From NCBI GenBank assembly GCA_015488935.1, contig WFMU01000135.1, forward strand, positions 1 to 12,752: DNA of 12,752 nt. Reading direction: 5' to 3'. This stretch comes from Flavobacteriaceae bacterium (lineage in GTDB: Bacteria; Bacteroidota; Bacteroidia; Flavobacteriales; Flavobacteriaceae). Below the pieces are notes generated by a model. That model ran no database searches. It was not told the DNA's origin and saw only the letters and a list, made by a program, of their open reading frames with translations. Within the stretch, counting starts at the first letter, position 1. Every line of letters starts with the position of its first letter. Shown here in pieces: positions 1 through 7,645 of the stretch. Made by a program: the position numbers and the translations under genes.

Positions 1-126
1 GTTTTTAAAGATTACATAAATCCTATAAATAAAACCATAAAAATAAAAGGGCTAAATATTGGTAAATATATTATCCAAATTTCTAATGATAAAAAATTAA
101 TTAACCAACAAATACAAATTAAATAA
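1..126 (+). CDS. 3' end of a secreted protein with a T9SS type A-like sorting domain (partial)
   Basis: The reading frame is open from base 1 and stops at TAA 124-126, giving 41 residues. The start lies outside the window. The fragment has the shape of the last part of a type IX secretion (Por secretion) C-terminal domain: a short strand, then a 'GLNIGKYIIQI' segment, a turn with charged residues, and a final alternating strand ending in Lys. In this family the domain directs a Sec-exported protein through the outer membrane and is then removed while the passenger is attached to the cell surface. The stop is only 26 bp before the next start and I see no promoter between them, so this gene is probably the upstream member of the same transcript. 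The passenger function cannot be seen. The open frame is certain; the sorting-domain assignment rests on this pattern alone. Confidence 0.7.
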   Translation, partial: VFKDYINPINKTIKIKGLNIGKYIIQISNDKKLINQQIQIK

Positions 127-152
127 AGTTCTATTCCCCAAGACTATATATC

Positions 153-908
153 ATGACAAAATTTCATTTAGCAATGCTAATTTTTCTAGTTACAACATAC
201 AGCAACGCACAAGATTTAAAATCAGAAATCGGTGTAATAACTGGTATGACATCTATGCAAACAGATTATGGAGAACGTGCACATTTTGGAAGTAGCTATG
301 CCAATGTTGGCTTTGGAATTGGTGGTGTTTATTATCTGAGTTTCGATAATTTTAGAAAAAGATGGAATGACAAAACAACATATTTAAAAGAACATATTAG
401 ACTTCGAGTAGAACTATCGTATATCCAAGCAAATTTAATTCATAGAGGACGATATACCAGAGGAAACACTAATTTCACAAAACTGTATAATGCCATGAAA
501 GGAAAAGCCCAAATTTTTAATTATGGTTTACAATTTGAATATACTTTACATGATATGTCCAATCAAAAAAGAGTAAATCCGTATATAAGTGTAGGATTTT
601 TAGGAAATAAAAATACACCAAAACTAGAGTCCTCCTTAGGAGATATAAATACCAATCCCTATTTAATACCATCAGTATATAACAACGGAATTTATTTAAA
701 GAGTAATAGTTCCACAGCAATAATATTAGGAATTGGTACCAGAATAAACCCAAAAGACAAAAATAAAAAAACAAGCTTTCTCATCGATTTTAGATGGCAG
801 CGATTTAACTCCGATAAAATAGAAGGACTAACACCCAAAATAAATGCCAATAAATATAACGATTGGTTGCTATTTATAAGTATTGGATACACATTTAACA
901 TCAACTAA
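153..908 (+). CDS. Predicted outer-membrane beta-barrel protein, 251 aa
   Basis: An N-terminal signal peptide (residues 1-20, hydrophobic core 8-15, ending in NAQ) marks this as an exported protein. The mature part alternates polar and hydrophobic or aromatic residues in strand-like stretches (about 22-35, 48-63, 80-95, 120-132, 141-150, 186-198, 206-218, 237-249). It ends in a strand with the pattern 'ISIGYTF', as in small outer-membrane barrels. The mature N-terminus 'SEIGVITG...DYGER' reminds me of a Flavobacteriaceae-restricted protein family that databases list as THC0290_0291; that is memory and was not searched. There is no lipobox, T9SS domain or enzyme motif. The ATG at 153 is chosen because it precedes a full signal peptide. 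The gene lies 26 bp after a T9SS cargo gene and 40 bp before the first fibre gene, so a role as surface anchor or exit pore for its neighbours is possible but is inference. Confidence 0.72.
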   Translation: MTKFHLAMLIFLVTTYSNAQDLKSEIGVITGMTSMQTDYGERAHFGSSYANVGFGIGGVYYLSFDNFRKRWNDKTTYLKEHIRLRVELSYIQANLIHRGRYTRGNTNFTKLYNAMKGKAQIFNYGLQFEYTLHDMSNQKRVNPYISVGFLGNKNTPKLESSLGDINTNPYLIPSVYNNGIYLKSNSSTAIILGIGTRINPKDKNKKTSFLIDFRWQRFNSDKIEGLTPKINANKYNDWLLFISIGYTFNIN

Positions 909-948
909 AAAGTAAAAAATATAATTAATTCCTTTAAAAATTAATATC

Positions 949-3900
949 ATGAAAAGACTATTCCTCCTGTTCGCATTAATTACCATAACAACAAATGCAC
1001 AAGTTGGTATTGGTACAACAACACCAAATGCATCTGCACAATTAGATGTTAAAGCAACAAACAAAGGTGTTTTAATTCCTAGAATGACACAAGCACAACG
1101 AAATGCAATTGCATCTCCAGCAACCAGTCTTTTAATTTACCAAACCAGTGCTGCTGCTGGATATTATTACTACAACGGCTCACAATGGATAAAATTAGCA
1201 ACAGGAGCAAATGCAACCGCAGGCAAAGATATAGATATTAGCGGTACAAATGTTATAGATATAGAACCTACATTAAATTTTGTAGATAAAATACAACCTG
1301 TTGGAAAATTAGACATCATATCTTCTAATATTTATCACGAAAATACAATAACGAGTAATATAGGTATTGGATTAAATAATGGTGCATACAAAACAACAAA
1401 CCAAGGATTTTATAACATACTTTTTGGATATGAAGCAGGAAAAAGAATAATAAGTACTACAGGAACAACAAGCGAAGGAAGCCAAAATATTGCAATAGGT
1501 AGTTCAACACTAAGATATTTAACCACAAACATTAGAAATGTAGCTATTGGTACAAATTCCCTTAGAAATTTAACAACAGGCGAAGCAAATACAGCATTAG
1601 GTCCTTACGCAGGTAGTTTTTTAAAAACAGGCTCCAATAATGTGTTTGTTGGCTATCATGCTGGAGATAATCTAAATATTGGCTCTAATAATATTTTTAT
1701 AGGAAACAATGCAGGTAAAAATGCTGCAGGAAATAATAAATTAATTATAGAAAATACAAATGCCGATGCTAATAATGCACTAATTTATGGAGAATTTGGT
1801 AGCGATAATACCACTACTGGAAATATTTTAAGAACCAATAGCCAATTTCAAATAGGAGACCCTACACTTACAGGATATGCATTTCCAACCACAGATGGCA
1901 CCGCTAATCAAGTAATGGCAACAGATGGTTCAGGACAAATTAGCTTTGTAAATCCATCTAGTATTTTTACAAATACAGATAACCAAACCATAAATAATTT
2001 CAGTTTCAATGCAAGCAACAACCTTTTAACCTTAGAAATAGAAAATGATGGTATTGCACCACAAACCGTAAATTTATCTACACTAAAAGATGCCGATTGG
2101 TATAAAATAGGAACAACAAATAGTCCAACCAATATTAATGACGATATCTATACCAATAATAATGTAAAAATAAACAACGGAAGACTAGATGTAACAAACA
2201 ATAATATTAATGTATATTCTGGAAAAATTGCGGTAAATTCTCCTCCAAATGTTACTGGTGGAATTAGTGTTACAAAAACCATAAACAATAATTCTGCAAA
2301 TACTTATTATAATATATTTTCGCAAATAACCTCAAATAGTACTACCAATTCTAGAGCAATATCTTCTAGTATTATTGGAAATGGTACAGGCTCTGCAACC
2401 GCATTTTCTGCCAATTTATCTGGGACAGGAACTAGAAATCAAACAGGGCTTTTTAACGATTTTACAAATAACAACGCACTATCAAATACAGGTGTTTTTA
2501 ACTACTTTTTAGGTACTACTACAGGTAATAGTTATGGAATAAGAAATGAGAAGTATCCAGCAAATCTAATGGCTGGAAACTTTTATGGTTTATATAATGA
2601 TATTGCGGGAGCAAGTACAAACAGATTATATGGAGCTTATACAAATATAGGAGTAGGTGCAGGAAATCAATATGGCTATTTTGCCTCATTGTCTGGAGGA
2701 ACAGGTGTAAGATATGGTATGTTTGCCAATCTTTTAGGAACAGGTGGTGGTACGGATTATGGTATTTACAGTAGTGTAGAAGATAATACCAATGGCTATG
2801 CAGCATACTTTAAAGGTAGAGTTTCTTTAGGAAATAGTACCTCAAACCGCTATTTAATGCCTACAGCAGATGGTACTGCCAACCAAGTAATGACAACGAA
2901 TGGCACAGGTCAAGTAAGCTTCGCAAATGTATCTAGTATCTTTACCGAAACTGGAGATATCTCTCAAGTTATTGCAGGTAATGGTCTTATTGGAGGTGCA
3001 TTAAGTGGTATAGCAACCATTCATGTAGTAGCAAAAAATGGTTTAACAACTACTGCAAATGATATAAAATGGGGAGGAACACTTGTACAAGATACAAACA
3101 TCAATTATGGTACTTTTGATACTCGATTTAATTTAAATGGTACTGGAGATTTTATTATACAAGATAATGGTACTGGAGTTTTTAGTGTTTCTGATAATGG
3201 CGAAACTACCATGGGTAGAAATACCTTTTGGAAAACTAGTAATATTGCAGGTACAACTATTGCCTCTATAACAAACGACACAAACGATGGTGTATTCAAA
3301 GTTTATGATAATGGTTTAGCTTCTGTAATTTTAGATGCAAATTCTGGATACGTATTTAACGAACAAGGCTCTAGTCGCTATTTTAGAATAGAGTCAAATG
3401 CCAATGCAAATATGTTTAAACTAAATCCAACTTTAAATAGAATATCCATTGGTACAGGTACATCTGCAGGTACATTTAATGTACTTGGAAATTCCTATTT
3501 CTCAGACGATATTATTTTAAGAGATGGTGCTATAAATACAGGAGATACTTTAGTTAAAATATCTGATTCCACAGATGATGGTGTAATAGAAGTTTATGAA
3601 AACAATGGCGTAAACCATAGAATACATGGTAATGGTACAACCGTTTTTAATGAAAAAGGATTACCAATAGATTTTAGAATTGAATCTGACCATAGACCTA
3701 ACATGTTTATTGTAGATGCAAGTTATGATATTGTTAGAATAGGAACAAATGCCACAGGAGGAGTTGCTGAACAAGGAAATACAAGAAATGTAGCAGGATT
3801 TAATACAACGGTTAGGTATGTTGCCGATTTTCAAATAGCAGGAAATAATAAAAACACAGCCGTTGGAATTGGAAGTAGCGAATTTTTATTAGATGCAGGA

Positions 3901-4410
3901 AATTTGTACATTATGATACACGGAAATTTATTACCTTATGATGATGCAGTACGCAGCCTCGGTACATCTAGCTGGAGATGGGCTTCACTTTGGGCTACAG
4001 ACGGAACCATAAATACCAGCGATATAAGACAAAAGAAAAATATAAAACCATTATCGTATGGTTTAGACGATATTATGAAGATTGAAACCATCACTTTTAA
4101 TTGGAAAAATATGCCTAATAAAGACAAAAAAATAGGATTCTCTGCACAAAATTTACTAAACGTATTACCAGAAGTAGTAAAAACACACGAACTAGTTACC
4201 GTAGATGAAGAAACAGGTAAACAAGAATTAAAACCCGTAAAAAACTTAGGCGTGTATTATTCCGATATTATACCAGTAACCGTAAAAGCAATACAAGAAT
4301 TAAAAAACGAAGTAGATACGCTTAAAGCAGAAAACAAAGCATTAAAACAACAAATAGCAATCATTAAACAATTAGAACAACGCATAAACACCCTAGAAAA
4401 GAAAAATTAA
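949..4410 (+). CDS. Secreted tail-fibre-like protein with C-terminal Peptidase_S74 chaperone, 1153 aa
   Basis: Signal peptide 1-18 is followed by the motif 'VGIGTTTPNASAQLDV' and 'KGVLIPRMT', common at the N-terminus of Bacteroidota fibre proteins. Residues about 154-284 form a beta-roll of 'NVAIG...L..LTTG' units closed by 'KLIIEN...ALIYGEFG'. Two copies of a 'DGTANQVM' linker lie at 316 and 641. Residues about 440-625 hold repeats with 'YG.Y' every 18-20 residues. A duplicated 60-residue module lies at 778-837 and 875-934. 'LGTSSWRWASLWA' (1004-1016) leads into the S74 domain. In that family the domain acts as an intramolecular chaperone for trimerisation and then cuts itself off. The expected Ser-Lys pair is present as S1024 and K1029 in 'SDIRQK', followed by 'IGFSAQNL' and a terminal coiled coil (about 1113-1152). 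Cleavage would free about 130 residues. No T9SS domain is seen. It lies 17 bp upstream of a paralogue. Confidence 0.88.
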   Translation: MKRLFLLFALITITTNAQVGIGTTTPNASAQLDVKATNKGVLIPRMTQAQRNAIASPATSLLIYQTSAAAGYYYYNGSQWIKLATGANATAGKDIDISGTNVIDIEPTLNFVDKIQPVGKLDIISSNIYHENTITSNIGIGLNNGAYKTTNQGFYNILFGYEAGKRIISTTGTTSEGSQNIAIGSSTLRYLTTNIRNVAIGTNSLRNLTTGEANTALGPYAGSFLKTGSNNVFVGYHAGDNLNIGSNNIFIGNNAGKNAAGNNKLIIENTNADANNALIYGEFGSDNTTTGNILRTNSQFQIGDPTLTGYAFPTTDGTANQVMATDGSGQISFVNPSSIFTNTDNQTINNFSFNASNNLLTLEIENDGIAPQTVNLSTLKDADWYKIGTTNSPTNINDDIYTNNNVKINNGRLDVTNNNINVYSGKIAVNSPPNVTGGISVTKTINNNSANTYYNIFSQITSNSTTNSRAISSSIIGNGTGSATAFSANLSGTGTRNQTGLFNDFTNNNALSNTGVFNYFLGTTTGNSYGIRNEKYPANLMAGNFYGLYNDIAGASTNRLYGAYTNIGVGAGNQYGYFASLSGGTGVRYGMFANLLGTGGGTDYGIYSSVEDNTNGYAAYFKGRVSLGNSTSNRYLMPTADGTANQVMTTNGTGQVSFANVSSIFTETGDISQVIAGNGLIGGALSGIATIHVVAKNGLTTTANDIKWGGTLVQDTNINYGTFDTRFNLNGTGDFIIQDNGTGVFSVSDNGETTMGRNTFWKTSNIAGTTIASITNDTNDGVFKVYDNGLASVILDANSGYVFNEQGSSRYFRIESNANANMFKLNPTLNRISIGTGTSAGTFNVLGNSYFSDDIILRDGAINTGDTLVKISDSTDDGVIEVYENNGVNHRIHGNGTTVFNEKGLPIDFRIESDHRPNMFIVDASYDIVRIGTNATGGVAEQGNTRNVAGFNTTVRYVADFQIAGNNKNTAVGIGSSEFLLDAGNLYIMIHGNLLPYDDAVRSLGTSSWRWASLWATDGTINTSDIRQKKNIKPLSYGLDDIMKIETITFNWKNMPNKDKKIGFSAQNLLNVLPEVVKTHELVTVDEETGKQELKPVKNLGVYYSDIIPVTVKAIQELKNEVDTLKAENKALKQQIAIIKQLEQRINTLEKKN
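3280..3750 (+). repeat. Duplicated 60-residue fibre module (residues 778-837 and 875-934)
   Basis: Two copies of one module lie 97 residues apart within the first fibre protein (bases 3280-3459 and 3571-3750). Both run 'DG V..VY.N', then 'VFNE.G', then 'FRIES', 'NMF' and '.IGT'. A third, shorter relative lies in the second fibre gene at its residues 181-218 (bases 4968-5081), where 'VFN', 'DFRI', 'F.VDAS' are retained. Modules of this kind are common in Bacteroidota and marine-phage-like fibre proteins, where I expect them to form beta-strand turns of a trimeric shaft. The similarity is plain at protein level. At DNA level the copies have drifted, so the duplication is not recent. Confidence 0.7.
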
Positions 4411-4427
4411 CAACGCCTTTTAAAATT

Positions 4428-7400
4428 ATGAAACAATTAGTATTAATCGTAACAACATTAATTAGTATTACAATATACGCACAAGTAGGAATAGGTACAA
4501 CAAATCCAAACAACTCGGCACAATTAGACATCAACTCCACCAACAAAGGACTCTTAGTTCCGAGAGTACATCTTTTAGCTGTCCATAATACTTCTCCAAT
4601 AACAACCACACCAGCACAAGGACTTCTGGTATATAATACCAATCCGAGTATTGCAAACGGAAGTGGTGTTGGATTTTATTATTATGAAGGTGTACTTTGG
4701 AAAAAATTAAGTACTACAATTAGTACAAATAACACCCTAAACCAAGCGTACAACCAAGGTGGTTTAGGCTCTGGTAGAACCATAACAGCAAATAATGGCG
4801 ATGTACAAATAAAAGGTGGCTTTGGATTAACAGTAAAAAATAATATTAAAGTAGGCAACCAAATATTACACGATGGAGATGCAGGAAACAATATCTCATT
4901 TACACCAGACAAAATGGTACTTTCTACAGGATTTATTAATTTTATGGAAATAAATAAAGTCAATAAAGAAGTGGTATTTAATAATACTAGTGGAGTATTC
5001 GATTTTAGAATTAAAGTTCCTACAAGTCCAGACATCTTTTTTGTAGATGCCAGTGCAAGGAAAATTGGTATTAAAAATGGAGCACCAGATGCCGAATTAG
5101 ATGTTAATGGAACCGTAGATGTGGTAGATAATGTAGGCGGAACAATAAACATAGGAGGTATTAATTACAATGAGGACACATTTACAGTATCTAGAAATAT
5201 AAGTAATAATGGTGCCGCAATAAATGCAGAACTAACAACTACAGATAATTCACAAACTCGATCGGTTATCAAAACATATAATAACTTAACAAAAACAAAT
5301 GTAGATATTAATAGAAATGATGCTAACGGTAAATACTTTGGTGTCAAAATAAAGAAAGATAATCTTGCAGCTAGATCAACAACTGGGATGGAAATAAATC
5401 TAACTACAAACACCTCAGCAAACCATAATACGACACATTACGGTGTAAACACCAGTTTAGAATATAATGGATCAGGCTCTATTTATGGAAATAAAATAGC
5501 ACTAAACGGTTCAGGCAATGCTATAAAATATGGCTTTCATGTAAACATTCCAGATACTGCTGGAGGAATACATTATGGTATTTTATCCGATGTTAGAAAA
5601 AATACAGGATATGCAGGTTTCTTTATTGGACGAATGTCCTTAGGTTCAAGCAGCTCTAGATATATCATGCCACTAACAGATGGCACAGCAAACCAAGTAA
5701 TGACAACCAATGGCTCTGGTGTAGTAAGTTTTGTAAATCCTTCTGCATTATTTACAGATACCAACACCCAAAATACCTTAGACCAAGCTTATGACGAAGG
5801 CGGAGCTGGTGCAGGAAGAACCATTACAGCAGATAACGGTGCTGTAACCATAAATGGTACCGATGGTTTTGTAGTAAATGGAACCATAGACAGTGGCGCT
5901 TTAGCATCTACTGGAGCAGGTACTAAAATGTATTTTAATCCTAATAAAGCCGCTTTTAGAGCAGGAAGAGTAGATGGCGTACCTTACGCACAATATTGGG
6001 ATAATGCACAACTTGGAAAATATTCATTTGCAAGTGGACTAAATACACTTGCTCAAGGAGAGGCTTCTGTATCTATGGGACATTACAATAAATCAATAGG
6101 TTCTTACGCTACTTCATTCGGAACTTTTGCTTTTGCAGTTGGAGATATGTCTGTTGCCCTAGGAAACTATGCAAAAGCAGAAGGATGGTCCTCTTTTGCA
6201 ACAGGAAATCACTCCTCTGCTAAAGGAGTTACTTCTACTGTTTTTGGAACAAATAATACGGCAAATGGTTTTTCATCAACCGTAGTAGGTATGTACAATG
6301 ATGCAGTAGTTGCTGTTGAAAATGCCGTTTCAAATGCAACACCTCTTTTTATTATTGGTAATGGTGATAATGATTTAACAAGAAGCAATGCCTTAACCAT
6401 TTATAAAAATGGTAAAATGAATATTAATGACGCTTATGATATGCCTCTTTCAGATGGTACAGCCAACCAAGTAATGGCAACCGATGGTGCAGGTGCAGTA
6501 AGCTTTGTAAATCCTGCTACAATATTTACAGATACCAACACCCAAAATACCCTAAACCAAGCTTATGACGAAGGTGGTGCTGGTGCAGGAAGAACAATAA
6601 ACACAACAAATGGTGCCGTATTATTAAATGGTAACGATGGTTTAGAAATACGTGGTGCAGCAGCAGGAATTAATATTTCAAATACCGCAGAAAACGAAAG
6701 TGGCATCCATTTTAGAGATAGTGGAAATACAAGTCAATATGCCAATGTTAATTTTGATAATAGCAATGCAAATACCTCATTAAATATGTATGTAAATAGT
6801 GCAACACCTATGGTAACACTAGACGATAACCAAAGAGTTGGTATTGGCACTACTACACCAAGCGATAAATTGGCTGTGGCAGGAACACTTAATCTTAATC
6901 AAGGTATTGGAGCAGGTATTGCTCTAAAAGCAAATGGTGCAGAAGCACTTTGGTTTAATGGAACGCAATTTAGTTGGGGATTTGGAGGTACTGCTAATTA
7001 TTTTGCAGATAAAGTTGGTATCGGAAACAACGCTCCATTTTTCAAATTAGATGTTAAAAATAATACTTCTGGAGATTATGTAGCACAAATTCACAACGAA
7101 AGTACTAGTACAAATGCAGATGGTTTACGTATTAGATTAAACGCAACAAATCCTGGTGCAGCAAATTATTTTGTTGGTTTTTATAATGGAAGTAACGTGC
7201 AAAGAGGACGAATTACTGGTAACGGAACAGGTGTAACCTACAATACAACCTCAGACCGTCGATTAAAAACCAATATTGTTTCCATTAAAAATGCATTACA
7301 AATAATTGATAAAATTCAACCTAGAAAATACGAATTTAAAGCCAATCGTGGTGTAGAAGAATTTGGATTTATTGCGCAAGAATTACAAACCGTATATCCA

Positions 7401-7613
7401 CAAGCAGTAAGTGGCGACCCTAACGGAAATGTAAAAACAGATCCAATGATGGTAGATTATAGTAGATTAACACCAATACTTGCCGCTGGAATTAAAGAAT
7501 TGAATAAAAAAGTAAAAAAATTAGAAGATGAAAATAATACTTTAAAACAACTACTCCTTAAATACAAAGCTTTAGAAACACGCATTAACAACATAGAAAA
7601 CAAAACAAATTAA
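4428..7613 (+). CDS. Secreted tail-fibre-like protein with YadA-like head repeats and Peptidase_S74 chaperone, 1061 aa
   Basis: Signal peptide 1-19 is followed by 'VGIGTTNPNNSAQLDI' and 'KGLLVPR', matching the N-terminus of the preceding protein. The 'NTL.QAY..GG.G.GRTI' module occurs three times (about 100-139, 447-485, 705-743). Residues about 330-413 resemble the YG-repeat domain of the neighbour. Residues 529-624 are YadA-like 14-residue head repeats, capped by 'RSNALTIYKNGKMNIN'. A further 'RVGIGTTTPSDKL' block starts at 803. The C-terminal S74 self-cleaving chaperone starts at 'SDRRLK', with expected catalytic S942 and K947, then 'FGFIAQEL' and 'VDYSRLTPILAAGIKEL', and ends in a coiled coil (about 1021-1060). 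Cleavage would leave a mature fibre of about 920 residues. The S74 domain is of a visibly different subtype from its neighbour's. No T9SS domain is present. The protein probably forms trimers at the cell surface; the target it binds is unknown. Confidence 0.88.
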   Translation: MKQLVLIVTTLISITIYAQVGIGTTNPNNSAQLDINSTNKGLLVPRVHLLAVHNTSPITTTPAQGLLVYNTNPSIANGSGVGFYYYEGVLWKKLSTTISTNNTLNQAYNQGGLGSGRTITANNGDVQIKGGFGLTVKNNIKVGNQILHDGDAGNNISFTPDKMVLSTGFINFMEINKVNKEVVFNNTSGVFDFRIKVPTSPDIFFVDASARKIGIKNGAPDAELDVNGTVDVVDNVGGTINIGGINYNEDTFTVSRNISNNGAAINAELTTTDNSQTRSVIKTYNNLTKTNVDINRNDANGKYFGVKIKKDNLAARSTTGMEINLTTNTSANHNTTHYGVNTSLEYNGSGSIYGNKIALNGSGNAIKYGFHVNIPDTAGGIHYGILSDVRKNTGYAGFFIGRMSLGSSSSRYIMPLTDGTANQVMTTNGSGVVSFVNPSALFTDTNTQNTLDQAYDEGGAGAGRTITADNGAVTINGTDGFVVNGTIDSGALASTGAGTKMYFNPNKAAFRAGRVDGVPYAQYWDNAQLGKYSFASGLNTLAQGEASVSMGHYNKSIGSYATSFGTFAFAVGDMSVALGNYAKAEGWSSFATGNHSSAKGVTSTVFGTNNTANGFSSTVVGMYNDAVVAVENAVSNATPLFIIGNGDNDLTRSNALTIYKNGKMNINDAYDMPLSDGTANQVMATDGAGAVSFVNPATIFTDTNTQNTLNQAYDEGGAGAGRTINTTNGAVLLNGNDGLEIRGAAAGINISNTAENESGIHFRDSGNTSQYANVNFDNSNANTSLNMYVNSATPMVTLDDNQRVGIGTTTPSDKLAVAGTLNLNQGIGAGIALKANGAEALWFNGTQFSWGFGGTANYFADKVGIGNNAPFFKLDVKNNTSGDYVAQIHNESTSTNADGLRIRLNATNPGAANYFVGFYNGSNVQRGRITGNGTGVTYNTTSDRRLKTNIVSIKNALQIIDKIQPRKYEFKANRGVEEFGFIAQELQTVYPQAVSGDPNGNVKTDPMMVDYSRLTPILAAGIKELNKKVKKLEDENNTLKQLLLKYKALETRINNIENKTN
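5667..5867 (+). repeat. Fibre linker module, copy A (residues 414-480)
   Basis: This 67-residue module runs from 'MPLTDGTANQVM' through 'DTNTQNTLDQAYDEGG' and 'GRTI' to 'NGTDG'. It matches copy B (bases 6441-6641) at 52 of 67 residues by my hand count, with no gaps. It separates the YG-repeat domain from the YadA-like head, so it behaves as a linker between shaft domains. A shorter relative sits at residues 100-139 (bases 4725-4844). Confidence 0.8.
6012..6299 (+). repeat. YadA-like left-handed beta-roll head repeats (residues 529-624)
   Basis: A run of roughly 14-residue units of the form 'S.A.G..N.A.G..S...G' can be read, including 'SFASGLNTLAQGEASVSMG', 'SVALGNYAKAEG', 'SFATGNHSSAKG' and 'STVFGTNNTANG'. 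In trimeric autotransporter adhesins such as YadA this pattern folds into a trimeric left-handed beta-roll that binds host or matrix components. Here it sits in the middle of the fibre and not at its N-terminal tip, and it is followed by the Bacteroidota-style cap 'RSNALTIYKNG'. The fold is a pattern call; the ligand is unknown. Confidence 0.75.
6441..6641 (+). repeat. Fibre linker module, copy B (residues 672-738)
   Basis: This is the second 67-residue copy, exactly 258 codons after copy A. It starts at 'MPLSDGTANQVM' and ends at 'NGNDG'. Within the pair, bases 5751-5821 and 6525-6595 differ at only 4 of 71 positions by hand count, while the flanks differ more. It links the YadA-like head to the C-terminal half of the fibre. 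Confidence 0.8.
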
Positions 7614-7645
7614 ACATTAAATTAAAATTACTAAATATTATAATT

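Noticed and set aside
127..152. Possible promoter between the partial gene and the outer-membrane protein gene
   Set aside because: The gap is 26 bp, with no TAnnTTTG element and no room for a -33 box. Read-through from upstream is more likely.
4682..5152. 156-codon open frame on the - strand
   Set aside because: It lies wholly inside the second fibre gene, is antisense to it, has a low-complexity hydrophobic composition and has no leader of its own. The same applies to the other - strand frames within 517-9421.
949..7613. Possible prophage or phage-tail-like (contractile injection) locus, suggested by S74 tail-fibre domains
   Set aside because: Both proteins have signal peptides, which phage fibres lack, and no baseplate, sheath, tube, capsid, lysis or integrase gene is present. 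S74 domains are common in Bacteroidota secreted proteins.
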